Source: Microcebus murinus | Taxonomy: Eukaryota > Chordata > Mammalia > Primates > Cheirogaleidae | Assembly: GCF_040939455.1 (NCBI RefSeq) | Contig: NC_134118.1 | Span: forward strand, 77,834,680-77,898,679 | DNA length: 64,000 bases | Reading direction: 5' to 3' | In this document: positions 1 through 11,727 of the stretch, in pieces | Layout: each line of letters opens with the position of its first letter | Position numbering within the stretch: position 1 is the stretch's first letter | Translations under genes and position numbers: made by a program | Notes under the pieces: model-generated | What the model was told of the DNA's origin: nothing | The model's database searches: none | Seen by the model: only the letters and a program-made list of their open reading frames with translations

Positions 1-552
1 TGCCTGACCGCCTGCCGTGGGTAGTGGACACAGCCAGATCCGCACTGCGCCCTGCCTGCCCGTCTCCCGGGGTGAGTGGACACAGCCAGATCCGCACTGC
101 GCCCTGCCTGCCCTTCTGCCGTGGGTGAGTGGACACCGCCAGATCCGCACTGCGCCCTGCCTGACCATCTGCCGTCGGTGAGTGGACACAGCCAGATCCG
201 CACTGCGCCCTGCCTGCCCGTCTGCCGTGGGCGAGTGGACACAGCCCGATCCGCACTGCGCCCTGCCTGACCGTCTGCCGTGGGTGAGTGGACACAGCCA
301 GATCCGCACTGCGCCCTGCCTGCCCGTCTGCCGTGGGCGAGTGGACACTGCCAGATCCGCACTGCGCCCTGCCTGACGGTCTGCCGTGGGTGAGTAGACA
401 CAGCCAGATCCACACTGCGCCCTGCCTGCCCCTCTGCCGTGGGCGAGTGGACACAGCCAGATCCGCACTGCGCCCTTCCTGACCGTCTGCCGTAGGTGAG
501 TGGACACAGCCAGATCCACACTGCGCCCTGCCTGCCCGTCTCCCGTGGGCGA
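1..552 (+). repeat. 1,483-bp block, 3'-terminal part
   Basis: This stretch corresponds to the end of the 1,483-bp blocks at 10245-11727 and 21737-23219. It has the ordered unit types CCCGGGGTGAG, TGCCCTTCTGCC, ACACCGCC, CGTCGGTGAG, CAGCCCGATCC, TGACGGTCTGCC, CCCCTCTGCC and CCTTCCTGACCG. The window begins inside the block, so its 5' part is not visible. Confidence 0.8.
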
Positions 553-2179
553 GTGGACACAGCCAGATCCGCACTGCGCCCTGCCTGCCCGTCTCCAGTG
601 GGCGAGTGGACACAGCCAGATCCGGACTGCGCACTGCCTGCCCGTCTCCCGTGGGCGAGTGGACACAGCCAGATCCGCACTGCGCCCTGCCTGCCCGTCT
701 CCCGTGGGTGAGTGGACACAGCCCGATCCGCACTGCGCCCTGCCTGACCGTCTGCCGTGGGTGAGTGGACACAGCCCGATCCGCACTGCGCCCTGCCTGA
801 CCGTCTGCCGTGGGTGAGTGGACACAGCCAGATCCGCACTGCGCCCTGCCTGACCGTCTGCCGTGGGTGTGTGGACACAGCCAGATCCGCACTGCGCCCT
901 GCCTGCCCGTCTCCCGTGGGTGAGTGGAAACAGCCAGATCCGCACTTCGCCTTGCCTGCCCGTCTCCCGTCAGTGAGTGGACACAGCCAGATCCGCACTG
1001 CGCCCTGCCTGCCCGTCTCCCGTTGGCGAGTGGACACAGCCAGATCCGCACTGCGCCCTGCCTGCCGGTCTCCCGTGGGTGAGTGGACACAGCCAGATCC
1101 GAACTGCGCCCTGCCTGCCCGTCTGCCGTGGGCGAGTGGACACAGCCAGATCCGCACTGCGCCCTGCCTGACCGTCTGCCGTGGGAGAGTGAACACAGCC
1201 AGATCCACACTGCGCCCTGCCTGACCGTATGCCGTGGGCGAGTGGACACAGCCAGATCCGCACTGCGCCCTGCCTGACCGTCTGCCGTGGGTGAGTGGAC
1301 ACAGCCAGATCCACACTGCGCCCTGCCTGCCCCTCTGCCGTGGGCGAGTGGACACAGCCAGATCCACACTGCGCCCTGCCTGTCCGTCTGCCGTGGGCGA
1401 GTGGACACAGCCAGATCCGCACTGCGCCCTACCTGACCGTCTGCCGTGGGTGAGTGGACACAGCCAGATCCGCACTGCGCCCTGCCTGACCGCCTGCCGT
1501 GGGTGAGTGGACACAGCCAGATCCGCACTGCGCCCTGCCTGCCCGTCTCCCGTGGGCGAGTGGACACAGCCAGATCCGCACTGCGCCCTGCCTGCCCTTC
1601 TGCCGTGGGTGAGTGGACACAGCCAGATCCGCACTGCGCCCTGCCTGCCCGTCTCCCGTCGGTGAGTGGACACAGCCAGATCCGCACTGCGCCCTGCCTG
1701 CCCGTCTCCCGTGGGTGAGTGGACACAGCCAGATCCGCACTGCGCCTTGCCTGCCCGTCTCCCGTGGGCGAGTGGACACTGCCAGATCCGCACTGCGCCC
1801 TGCCTGACCGTCTCCCGTAGGTGAGTGGACACAGCCAGATCCGCACTGCGCGCTGCCTGCCCGTCTCCCGTGGGCGAGTGGACACAGCCAGATCCGCACT
1901 GCACCCTGCCTGCCCGTCTGTCTTGGGCGAGTGGACACAGCTAGATCCGCACTGCGCCCTGCCTGACCGTCTGCCGTCGGTGAGTAGACACAGCCAGATC
2001 CGCACTGCGCCCTGCCTGCCCATCTGCCATGGGCGAGTGGACACAGCCAGATCCGCACTGCGCACTGCCTGACCGTATGCAGTGGGTGAGTGGACACAGC
2101 CAGATCCGCACTGCGCCCTGCCTGACCGCCTGCCGTGGGTGAGTGGACACAGCCAGATCCGCACTGCGCCCTGCCTGAC

Positions 2180-3520
2180 CGTCAGACGTGGGTGAGTGGA
2201 CACAGCCAGATCCACACTGCGCCCTGCCTGCCCGTCTGCGTGGGCGAGTGGACACAGCCAGATCCGCACTGCGCCCTGCCTGACCGTCTGCCGTGGGTGA
2301 GTGGACACAGCCAGATCAGCACTGCGCCCTGCCTGACCGCCTGCCGTGGGTGAGTGGACACAGCCAGATCCGCACTGTGCCCTGCCTGCCCGTCTCCCGT
2401 GGGCGAGTGGACACAGCCAGATCCGCACTGCGCCCTGTCTGCCCTTCTGCCGTGGGTGAGTGGACACAGCCAGATCCGCACTGAGCCCTGCCTGCCCGTC
2501 TCCCGTCGGTGAGTGGACACAGCCAGATCCGCACTGCGCCCTGCCTGCCCGTCTCCCGTGGGCGAGTGGACACTGCCAGATCCGCACTGCGCCCGGCCTG
2601 ACCGTCTCCCGTAGGTGAGTGGACACAGCCAGATCCGCACTGCGCCCTACCTGCCCGTCTCCCGTGGGTGAGTGTACACAGCCAGATCCGCACTGCACCC
2701 TGCCTGACCGTCCTTCGTGGATCAGTGGACACCGCCAGATCCGCACTGCGCCCTGCCTGCCCGTCTCCCGTGGGTGAGTGGACACAGCCAGATCCGCACT
2801 GCGCCCTGCCTGCCCGTCTCCCGTCAGTGAGTGGACACAGCCAGATCCGCACTGCGCCATGCCTGCCCGTCTGCCGTGGGTGAGTGGACACAACCAGATC
2901 CGCACTGCGCCCTGCCTGACCGTCTGCTGTGGGTGAGTGGACACAGCCAGATCCGCACTGCGCCCTGCCTGACCGCCTGCCGTGGGTGAGTGGACATAGC
3001 CAGATACGCACTGCGCCCTGCCTGCCCGTCTCCCGGGGTGAGTGGACACAGCCAGATCCGCACTGCGCCCTGCCTGCCCTTCTGCCGTGGGTGAGTGGAC
3101 ACCGCCAGATCCGCACTGCGCCCTGCCTGACCGTCTGAAGTCGGTGAGTGGACACAGCCAGATCCGCACTGCGCCCTGCCTGCCCGTCTGCCGTGGGCGA
3201 GTGGACATAGCCCGATCCGCACTGCGCCATGCCTGACCGTCTGCCGTGGGTGAGTGGACACAGCCAGATCCGCACTGCGCCCTGCCTGCCCGTCTGCCGT
3301 GGGCGAGTGGACACTGCCAGATCCGCACTGCGCCCTGCCTGACGGTCTGCCGTGGGTGAGTAGACACAGCCAGATCCACACTGCGCCCTGCCTGCCCCTC
3401 TGCAGTGGGCGAGTGGACACAGCCAGATCCGCACTGCGCCCTTCCTGACCGTCTCCCGTGGGTGAGTGGACACAGCCAGATCCGCACTGCGCCCTGCCTG
3501 CCCGTCTCCCGTGGGCGAGT
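2180..3520 (+). repeat. Diverged relative of the 1,483-bp block
   Basis: The order of unit types parallels the 1,483-bp blocks, including the rare AGATCAGCAC unit near 2316 (also near 8993, 10476, 19002, 20485 and 21968) and the CTTCGTGG / CAGTGAG / GCCATGCC / CCCGGGG series. It has more private substitutions, such as GTGGATCAGTGG near 2718 and TGAAGTCGG near 3137. Equivalent copies lie near 13354-14694 and 24846-26186. It looks like an older duplicate of the same block. Confidence 0.7.
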
Positions 3521-6500
3521 GGACACAGCCAGATCCGCACTGCGCCCTGCCTGCCCTTCTGCCGTGGGTGAGTGGACACAGCCAGATCCGCACTGCGCCC
3601 TGCCTGCCCGTCTGCCGTGGGCGAGTGGACACAGCCAGATCCGCACTGCGCCCTGCCTGCCGTCTCCCGTGGGTGAGTGGACACAGCCAAATCCGCACTT
3701 CGCCTTGCCTGCCCGTCTCCCGTCTGTGAGTGGACACAGCCAGATCCGCACTGCGCCCTGCCTGCCCGTCTCCCGTTGGCGAGTGGACACAGCCAGATCC
3801 GCACTGCGCCCTGCCTGCCGGTCTCCCGTGGGTGAGTGGACACAGCCAGATCCGAACTGCGCCCTGCCTGCCCGTCTGCCGTGGGCGAGTGGACACAGCA
3901 AGATCCGCACTGCGCCATGCCTGACCGTCTGCCGTGGGAGAGTGAACACAGCCAGATCCACACTGCGCCCTGCCTGCCCGTCTACCGTGGGTGAGTGGAC
4001 ACAGCCAGATCCGCACTGCGCGCTGCATGCCCGTCTCCCGTGGGCGAGTGGAAACAGCCAGATCTGCTTTGCGCGCTGCCTGCCCGTCTGTCGTGGGCGA
4101 GTGGACACAGCCATATCCGCACTGCGCACTGCCTGCCCGTCTGCCGTGGGTGAGTGGACACAGCCAGATCCACACTGCGCCCTGCCTGCCCGTCTGCCGT
4201 GGGTGAGTGGACACAGCCAGATCCGCACTGCGCCCTGCCTGACCCTCTCCCGTGAGTGAGTGGACACAGCCAGATCGGCACTGCGCCCTGCCTGCCCGTC
4301 TCCCGTGGGTGAGTGGACAGAGACAGATCCGCACTGCGCGCTGCCTGCCCGTCTCCCGTGGGCGAGTGGACACATCCAGATCCGCACTGCGCGCTGCCTG
4401 CCCGTCTGCCGTGGGTGAGTGGACAGAGCCCGATCCGCACTGCGCCCTGCCTGACCGTCTGCCGTGGGTGAGTGGACACAGCCAGATCCACACTGCGCCC
4501 TACCTGCCCGTCTGCCGTGCGTGAGTGGACACAGCCAGATCCGCACTGCTCCCTGCCTGAGAGTCTCCCGTGGGTGAGTGGACACAGCCAGATCTGCACT
4601 GAGCCCTACCTGCCCGTCTCCCGTGGGTGAGTGGACACAGCCAGATACGCACTGCACCCTGCCTGACCGTCCTTCGTGGGTGAGTGGACACCGCCAGATC
4701 CGCACTGCGCCCTGCCTGCCCATCTGCCGTGTGCGAGTGGACACAGCCAGATCCGCACTGCGCCCTGCCTGACCGTCTGCCGTCGGTGAGTGGACACAGC
4801 CAGATCCACACTGCGCCCTGCCTGCCCGTCTGCCGTGGGTGAGTGGACACAGCCAGATCCGCACTGCGCTCTGCCTGACCGTCTGCCGTGGGTGAGTGGA
4901 CACAGCCAGATCCGCACTGCGCCCTGCCTGACCGCCTGCCGTGGGTGAGTGGACACAGCCAGATCCGCACTGCGCCCTGCCTGACCGTCTGCCGTGGGTG
5001 AGTGGACACAGCCAGATCCACACTGCGCCCTGCCTGCCCCTCTGCCGTGGGCGAGTGGACACAGCCAGATCCACACTGCGCCCTGCCTGTCCGTCTGCCG
5101 TGGGCGAGTGGACACAGCCAGATCCGCACTGCGCCCTACCTGACCGTCTGCCGTGGGTGAGTGGACACAACCAGATCCGCACTGCGCCCTGCCTGCCCGT
5201 CTCTCGGGGGCGAGTGGACACAGCCAGATCCGCACTGCGCCCTGCCTGCCCGTCTCCCGTGGGTGAGTGGACACAGCCAGATCCGCACTGCGCCCTGCCT
5301 GCCCGTCTCCCGTCAGTGAGTGGACACAGCCAGATCCGCACTGCGCCCTGCCTGCCCGTCTCCCGTGGGTGAGTGGACACAGCCAGATCCGCACTGCGCG
5401 CTGCCTGCCCGTCTCCCGTGGGCGAGTGGACACAGCCAGATCCGCACTGCGCCCTGCCTGCCCGTCTGTCGTGGGCGAGTGGACACAGCCAGATTCGCAC
5501 TGCGCCCTGCCTGACCGTCTGCCGTCGGTGAGTGGACACAGCCAGATCCACACTGCGCCCTGCCTGACCGCCTGCCGTGGGTGAGTGTACACAGCCAGAT
5601 CCGCACTGCGCCCTGCCTGCCCGTCTCCCGTGGGTGCGTGGACACAGCCAGATCCACACTGCGCCCTGCCTGCCCGTCTGCCGTGGGCGAGTGGACACAG
5701 CCAGATCCGCACTGCGCCCTGCCTGACCGTCTGCCGTGGGTGAGTGGACACAGCCAGATCCGCACTGCGCCCTGCCTGACCGCCTGTCGTGGGTGAGTGG
5801 ACACAGCCAGATCTGCACTGCGCCCTACCTGCCCGTCTCCCGTGGGTGAGTGGACACAGCCAGATCCGCACTGCACCCTGCCTGACCGTCCCTCGTGGGT
5901 GAGTGGACACCGCCAGATCCGCACTGCGCCCTGCCTGCCCATCTGCCGTGTGCGAGTGGACACAGCCAGATCCGCACTGCGCCCTGCCTGACCGTCTGCC
6001 GTCGGTGAGTGGACACAGCCAGATCCACACTGCGCCCTGCCTGCCCGTCTGCCGTGGGCGAGTGGACACAGCCAGATCCGCACTGCGCACTGCCTGACCG
6101 TCTGCCGTGGGTGAGTGGACACAGCCAGATCCGCACTGCGCCCTGCCTGACCGCCTGCCGTGGGTGAGTGGACACAGCCAGATCCGCACTGCGCCCTGCC
6201 TGACCGTCTGCCGTGGGTGAGTGGACACAGCCAGATCCACACTGCGCCCTGCCTGCCCCTCTGCCGTGGGCGAGTGGACACAGCCAGATCCACACTGCGC
6301 CCTGCCTGTCCGTCTGCCGTGTGCGAGTGGACACAGCCAGATCCGCACTGCGCCCTGCCTGACCGTCTGCCGTCGGTGAGTGGACACAGCCAGATCCACA
6401 CTGCGCCCTGCCTGCCCGTCTGCCGTGGGCGAGTGGACACAGCCAGATCCGCACTGCGCACTGCCTGACCGTCTGCCGTGGGTGAGTGGACACAGCCAGA

Positions 6501-6549
6501 TCCGCACTGCGCCCTGCCTGACCGCCTGCCGTGGGTGAGTGGACACCGC

Positions 6550-7503
6550 CAGATCCGCACTGCGCCCTGCCTGACCGTCTGCCGTGGGTGAGTGGACACA
6601 GCCAGATCCACACTGCGCCCTGCCTGCCCCTCTGCCGTGGGCGAGTGGACAGAGCCAGATCCACACTGCGCCCTGCCTGTCCGTCTGTTGTGGGCGAGTG
6701 GACACAGCCAGATCCGCACTGCGCCCTACCTGACCGTCTGCCGTGGGTGAGTGGACACAGCCAGATCCGCACTGCGCCCTGCCTGACCGCCTGCCGTGGG
6801 TGAGTGGACACAGCCAGATCCGCACTGCGCCCTGCCTGCCCGTCTCCCGTGGGCGAGTGGACACAGCCAGATCCGCACTGCGCCCTGCCTGCCCTTCTGC
6901 CGTGGGTGAGTGGACACAGCCAGATCCGCACTGCGCCCTGCCTGCCCGTGTCCCGTCGGTGAGTGGACACAGCCAGATCCGCACTGCGCCCTGCCTGCCC
7001 GTCTCCCGTGGGTGAGTGGACACAGCCAGATCCGCACTGCGCCTTGCCTGCCCGTCTCCCGTGGGCGAGTGGACACTGCCAGATCCGCACTGCGCCCTGC
7101 CTGACCGTCTCCCGTAGGTGAGTGGACACAGCCAGATCCGCACTGCGCCTTGCCTGCCCGTCTCACGTGGGTGAGTGGACACAGCCTGATCCGCACTGCA
7201 CCCTACCTGTCCGTCTCCCGTGGGTGAGTGGACACAGCCAGATCCGCACTGCACCCTGCCTGACCGTCCTTCGTGGGTGAGTGGACACCGCCAGATCCGC
7301 ACTGCGCCCTGCCTGCCCGTCTCCCGTGGGTGAGTGGACACAGCCAGATCCGCACTGCGCCCTGCCTGCCCGTCTCCCGTGAGTGAGTGGACACAGCCAG
7401 ATCCGCACTGCGCCCTGCCAGCCCGTCTCCCGTGGGTGAGTGGACACAGCCAGATCCGCACTGCGCGCTGCCTGCCCGTCTCCCGTGGGCGAGTGGACAC
7501 AGC
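6550..7503 (+). repeat. 954-bp tandem duplication, copy 1
   Basis: An 18-unit segment (exactly 18 x 53) is followed immediately by its copy at 7504-8457, and similarity runs on to about 8490. Rare markers shared at an offset of 954 include GTGGACAGAGCC with GTCTGTTGTGGG (about 6650-6690 and 7604-7644), CCCGTGTCCCGTCGG (about 6939 and 7893), and CCTACCTGTCCG (about 7202 and 8156). Cycle 2 carries only one copy (about 17724-18677). Boundaries are approximate to one unit. Confidence 0.85.
6800..6852 (+). repeat. Representative consensus 53-bp unit
   Basis: This copy matches the commonest base at every position as judged by eye, so it is a convenient reference for the phase used here (unit starts at the G of GTGAGTGG). 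It has four CpGs. The junction with the next unit reads GTGGGCGAG, adding a fifth CpG. It contains one G|GTGAGT-like sequence at the preceding junction. Its reverse complement contains no TAA, TAG or TGA in any frame, which explains the long minus-strand open frames across the array. Confidence 0.9.
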
Positions 7504-8490
7504 CAGATCCGCACTGCGCCCTGCCTGACCGTCTGCCGTGGGTGAGTGGACACAGCCAGATCCACACTGCGCCCTGCCTGCCCCTCTGCCGTGGGCGAGT
7601 GGACAGAGCCAGATCCACACTGCGCCCTGCCTGTCCGTCTGTTGTGGGCGAGTGGACACAGCCAGATCCGCACTGCGCCCTACCTGACCGTCTGCCGTGG
7701 GTGAGTGGACACAGCCAGATCCGCACTGCGCCCTGCCTGACCGCCTGCCGTGGGTGAGTGGACACAGCCAGATCCGCACTGCGCCCTGCCTGCCCGTCTC
7801 CCGTGGGCGAGTGGACACAGCCAGATCCGCACTGCGCCCTGCCTGCCCTTCTGCCGTGGGTGAGTGGACACAGCCAGATCCGCACTGCGCCCTGCCTGCC
7901 CGTGTCCCGTCGGTGAGTGGACACAGCCAGATCCGCACTGCGCCCTGCCTGCCCGTCTCCCGTGGGTGAGTGGACACAGCCAGATCCGCACTGCGCCTTG
8001 CCTGCCCGTCTCCCGTGGGCGAGTGGACACTGCCAGATCCGCACTGCGCCCTGCCTGACCGTCTCCCGTAGGTGAGTGGACACAGCCAGATCCGCACTGC
8101 GCCTTGCCTGCCCGTCTCACGTGGGTGAGTGGACACAGCCTGATCCGCACTGCACCCTACCTGTCCGTCTCCCGTGGGTGAGTGGACACAGCCAGATCCG
8201 CACTGCACCCTGCCTGACCGTCCTTCGTGGGTGAGTGGACACCGCCAGATCCGCACTGCGCCCTGCCTGCCCGTCTCCCGTGGGTGAGTGGACACAGCCA
8301 GATCCGCACTGCGCCCTGCCTGCCCGTCTCCCGTGAGTGAGTGGACACAGCCAGATCCGCACTGCGCCCTGCCAGCCCGTCTCCCGTGGGTGAGTGGACA
8401 CAGCCAGATCCGCACTGCGCGCTGCCTGCCCGTCTCCCGTGGGCGAGTGGACACAGCCAGATCCGCACTGCGCCCTGCCTGACCGTCTGC
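7504..8490 (+). repeat. 954-bp tandem duplication, copy 2
   Basis: Direct tandem copy of 6550-7503 with no difference noticed at the marker units checked. The right edge lies where CGTCTGCCGTCGGTGAGTAG (about 8484) replaces the GTGGGTGAGTGG seen at the equivalent point near 7530. Because cycle 2 lacks it, the event is younger than the duplication that made the 11-kb cycles, or was lost from cycle 2. Confidence 0.82.
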
Positions 8491-8609
8491 CGTCGGTGAG
8501 TAGACACAGCCAGATCCACACTGCGCCCTGCCTGCCCGTCTGCCATGGGCGAGTGGACACAGCCAGATCCGCACTGCGCACTGCCTGACCGTCTGCCGTG
8601 GGTGAGTGG

Positions 8610-8820
8610 ACACAGCCAGATCCGCACTGTGCCCTGCCTGACCGCCTGCCGTGTGTGAGTGGACACAGCCAGATCCGCACTGCGCCCTGCCTGACCGTCA
8701 GCCGTGGGTGAGTGGACACAGCCAGATCCACACTGCGCCCTGCCTGCCCGTCTGCGTGGGCGAGTGGACACAGCCAGATCCGCACTGCGCCCTGCCTGAC
8801 CGTCTGCCGTGGGTGAGTGG
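8610..8820 (+). repeat. 211-bp (about 4-unit) segment present in cycle 1, absent in cycle 2
   Basis: In cycle 1 four units, including a TGACCGTCAGCC unit and a short TCTGCGTGG unit, sit between GTGAGTGG (8602) and ACACAGCCAGTTCC (8821). In cycle 2 the two flanks are joined directly at about 18829/18830. The shift changes the cycle 1-cycle 2 offset from 10,220 to 10,009. The size (4 x 53 - 1) indicates an in-register loss or gain. Confidence 0.85.
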
Positions 8821-10244
8821 ACACAGCCAGTTCCGCACTGCTCCCTGCTTGAACGTTTGCCGTCGGTGAGTGGACACAGCGAGATCCACACTGCGCCCTG
8901 CCTGTCCGTCTGCCGTGGGCGAGTGGACACAGCCAGATCCGCACTGCGTCCTGCCTGACCGTCTGCCGTGGGTGAGTGGACACAGCCAGATCAGCACTGC
9001 GCCCTGCCTGACCGCCTGCCGTGGGTGAGTGGACACAGCCAGATCCGCACTGCGCCCTGCCTGCCCGTCTCCCGTGGGCGAGTGGACACAGCCAGATCCG
9101 CACTGCGCCCTGCCTGCCCTTCTGCCGTGGGTGAGTGGACACAGCCAGATCCGCACTGAGCCCTGCCTGCCCGTCTCCCGTCGGTGAGTGGACACAGCCA
9201 GATCCGCAATGCGCCCTGCCTGCCCGTCTCCCGTGGGTGAGTGGACACAGCCAGATCCGCAGTGCACCCTGCCTGACCGTCTCCCGTAGGTGAGTGGACA
9301 CAGCCAGATCCGCACTGCGCCTTCCCTGCCCGTCTCACGTGGGTAAGTGGACACAGCCTGATCCGCACTGCACCCTACCTGTCCGTCTCCAGTGGGTGAG
9401 TGGACACAGCCAGATCCGCACTGCACCCTTCCTGACCGTCCTTCGTGGGTGAGTGGACACCGCCTGATCCGCACTGCGCCCTGCCTGCCCGTCTCCCGTG
9501 GGTGAGTGGACACAGCCAGATCTGCACTGCGCCCTGCCTGCCCGTCTCCCGTCAGTGAGTGGACACAGCCAGATCCGCACTGCGCCATGCCTGCCCGTCT
9601 GCCGTGGGCGAGTGGACACAAACAGATCCGCACTGCGCCCTGCCTGACCGTCTGCCGTGGGTGAGTGGACACAGCCAGATCCGCACTGCGCCCTGCCTGA
9701 CCGCCTGCCGTGGGTGAGTGGACACAGCCAGATCCGCACTGCGCCCTGCCTGCCCGTCTCCCGGGGTGAGTGGACACAGCCAGATCCGCACTGCGCCCTG
9801 CCTGCCCTTCTGCCGTGGGTGAGTGGACACCGCCAGATCCGCACTGCGCCCTGCCTGACCGTCTGCCGTCGGTGAGTGGACACAGCCAGATCCGCACTGC
9901 GCCCTGCCTGCCTGTCTGCCGTGGGCGAGTGGACACAGCCCGATCCGCACTGCGCCCTGCCTGACCGTCTGCCGTGGGTGAGTGGACACAGCCAGATCCG
10001 CACTGCGCCCTGCCTGCCCGTCTGCCGTGGGCGAGTGGACACTGCCAGATCCGCACTGCACCCTGCCTGACGGTCTGCCGTGGGTGAGGAGACACAGCCA
10101 GATCCACACTGCGCCCTGCCTGCCCCTCTGCCGTGGGCGAGTGGACACAGCCAGATCCGCACTGCGCCCTTCCTGACCGTCTGCCGTGGGTGAGTGGACA
10201 CAGCCAGATCCGCACTGCGCCCTGCCTGCCCGTCTCCCGTGGGC
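8762..10244 (+). repeat. 1,483-bp block, cycle 1 copy a
   Basis: A 28-unit block (28 x 53 - 1). It is recognisable by an AGTTCCGCAC unit near 8830, a CGAGATCCACAC unit near 8880, AGATCAGCAC near 8993, GTGGGTAAGTGG near 9341, CTGATCCGCAC, and ACAAACAGATCC near 9617. All recur 1,483 bp downstream in 10245-11727, some with point differences (for example ACAACCAGATCC there). The equivalent in cycle 2 begins near 18771. Confidence 0.85.
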
Positions 10245-11727
10245 GAGTGGACACAGCCAGATCCGCACTGCGCCCTGCCTGACCGTCTGCCGTGGGTGAG
10301 TGGACACAGCCAGTTCCGCACTGCGCCCTGCTTGACCGTTTGCCGTCGGTGAGTGGACACAGCGAGATCCACACTGCGCCCTGCCTGTCCGTCTGCCGTG
10401 GGCGAGTGGACACAGCCAGATCCGCACTGCGTCCTGCCTGACCGTCTGCCGTGGGTGAGTGGACACAGCCAGATCAGCACTGCGCCCTGCCTGACCGCCT
10501 GCCGTGGGTGAGTGGACACAGCCAGATCCGCACTGCGCCCTGCCTGCCCGTCTCCCGTGGGCGAGTGGACACAGCCAGATCCGCACTGCGCCTTGCCTGC
10601 CCTTCTGCCGTGGGTGAGTGGACACAGCCAGATCCGCACTGAGCCCTGCCTGCCCGTCTCCCGTCGGTGAGTGGACACAGCCAGATCCGCACTGCGCCCT
10701 GCCTGACCGTCTCCCGTGGGTGAGTGGACACAGCCAGATCCGCAGTGCACCCTGCCTGACCGTCTCCCGTAGGTGAGTGGACACAGCCAGATCCGCACTG
10801 CGCCTTCCCTGCCCGTCTCACATGGGTAAGTGGACACAGCCTGATCCGCACTGCACCCTACCTGTCCGTCTCCCGTGGGTGAGTGGACACAGCCAGATCC
10901 GCACTGCACCCTTCCTGACCGCCTTCGTGGGTGAGTGGACACCGCCTGATCCGCACTGCGCCCTGCCTGCCCGTCTCCCGTGGGTGAGTGGACACAGCCA
11001 AATCCGCACTGCGCCCTGCCTGCCCGTCTCCCGTCAGTGAGTGGACACAGCCAGATCCGCACTGCGCCATGCCTGCCCGTCTGCCGTGGGCGAGTGGACA
11101 CAACCAGATCCGCACTGCGCCCTGCCTGACCGTCTGCCGTGGGTGAGTGGACACAGCCAGATCCGCACTGCGCCCTGCCTGACCGCCTGCCGTGGGTAGT
11201 GGACACAGCCAGATCCGCACTGCGCCCTGCCTGCCCGTCTCCCGGGGTGAGTGGACACAGCCAGATCCGCACTGCGCCCTGCCTGCCCTTCTGCCGTGGG
11301 TGAGTGGACACCGCCAGATCCGCACTGCGCCCTGCCTGACCATCTGCCGTCGGTGAGTGGACACAGCCAGATCCGCACTGCGCCCTGCCTGCCCGTCTGC
11401 CGTGGGCGAGTGGACACAGCCCGATCCGCACTGCGCCCTGCCTGACCGTCTGCCGTGGGTGAGTGGACACAGCCAGATCCGCACTGCGCCCTGCCTGCCC
11501 GTCTGCCGTGGGCGAGTGGACACTGCCAGATCCGCACTGCGCCCTGCCTGACGGTCTGCCGTGGGTGAGTAGACACAGCCAGATCCACACTGCGCCCTGC
11601 CTGCCCCTCTGCCGTGGGCGAGTGGACACAGCCAGATCCGCACTGCGCCCTTCCTGACCGTCTGCCGTGGGTGAGTGGACACAGCCAGATCCACACTGCG
11701 CCCTGCCTGCCCGTCTACCGTGGGCGA
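10245..11727 (+). repeat. 1,483-bp block, cycle 1 copy b (runs across the arbitrary cycle boundary)
   Basis: Tandem second copy of the 1,483-bp block. It differs from copy a by point changes and single-base losses: GACCGCCTTCGTGG near 10918 lacks one base, and GTAGTGG near 11195 lacks one base. Similarity fades near 11690, where CCACAC replaces CCGCAC. Confidence 0.82.

Larger units (their letters stand above)
1..11175 (+). repeat. Higher-order repeat cycle 1 (about 211 units)
   Basis: Position 1 begins inside a variant unit whose next copies are at 11176 and 22668; all three share the junction GTGGGTAGTGG (one base missing from GTGAG). The variant order then runs in parallel with cycle 2 at an offset of 11174-11175, with scattered single-base differences. 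For example, the unit at 4044-4096 reappears at 15218-15270. Cycle 1 differs from cycle 2 in a 954-bp tandem duplication (6550-8490 region), in keeping a 211-bp segment (8610-8820), and in having two rather than three 1,483-bp blocks. The start is a window edge, so the phase is arbitrary. Confidence 0.9.

Noticed and set aside
76..270. Series of 64-, 90- and 105-codon plus-strand frames throughout the window
   Set aside because: They are the same stretch repeated per unit. Starts come from ATG/GTG-like positions in the repeat and ends from the TGA in GTGAGTGG. Length is set by how many GGGCGAG variants intervene.
4669..4690. CENP-B-box-like start in CCTTCGTGGGTGAG units
   Set aside because: TTCG is present but the required downstream A and CGGG positions of the box are not, so there is no support for CENP-B binding.
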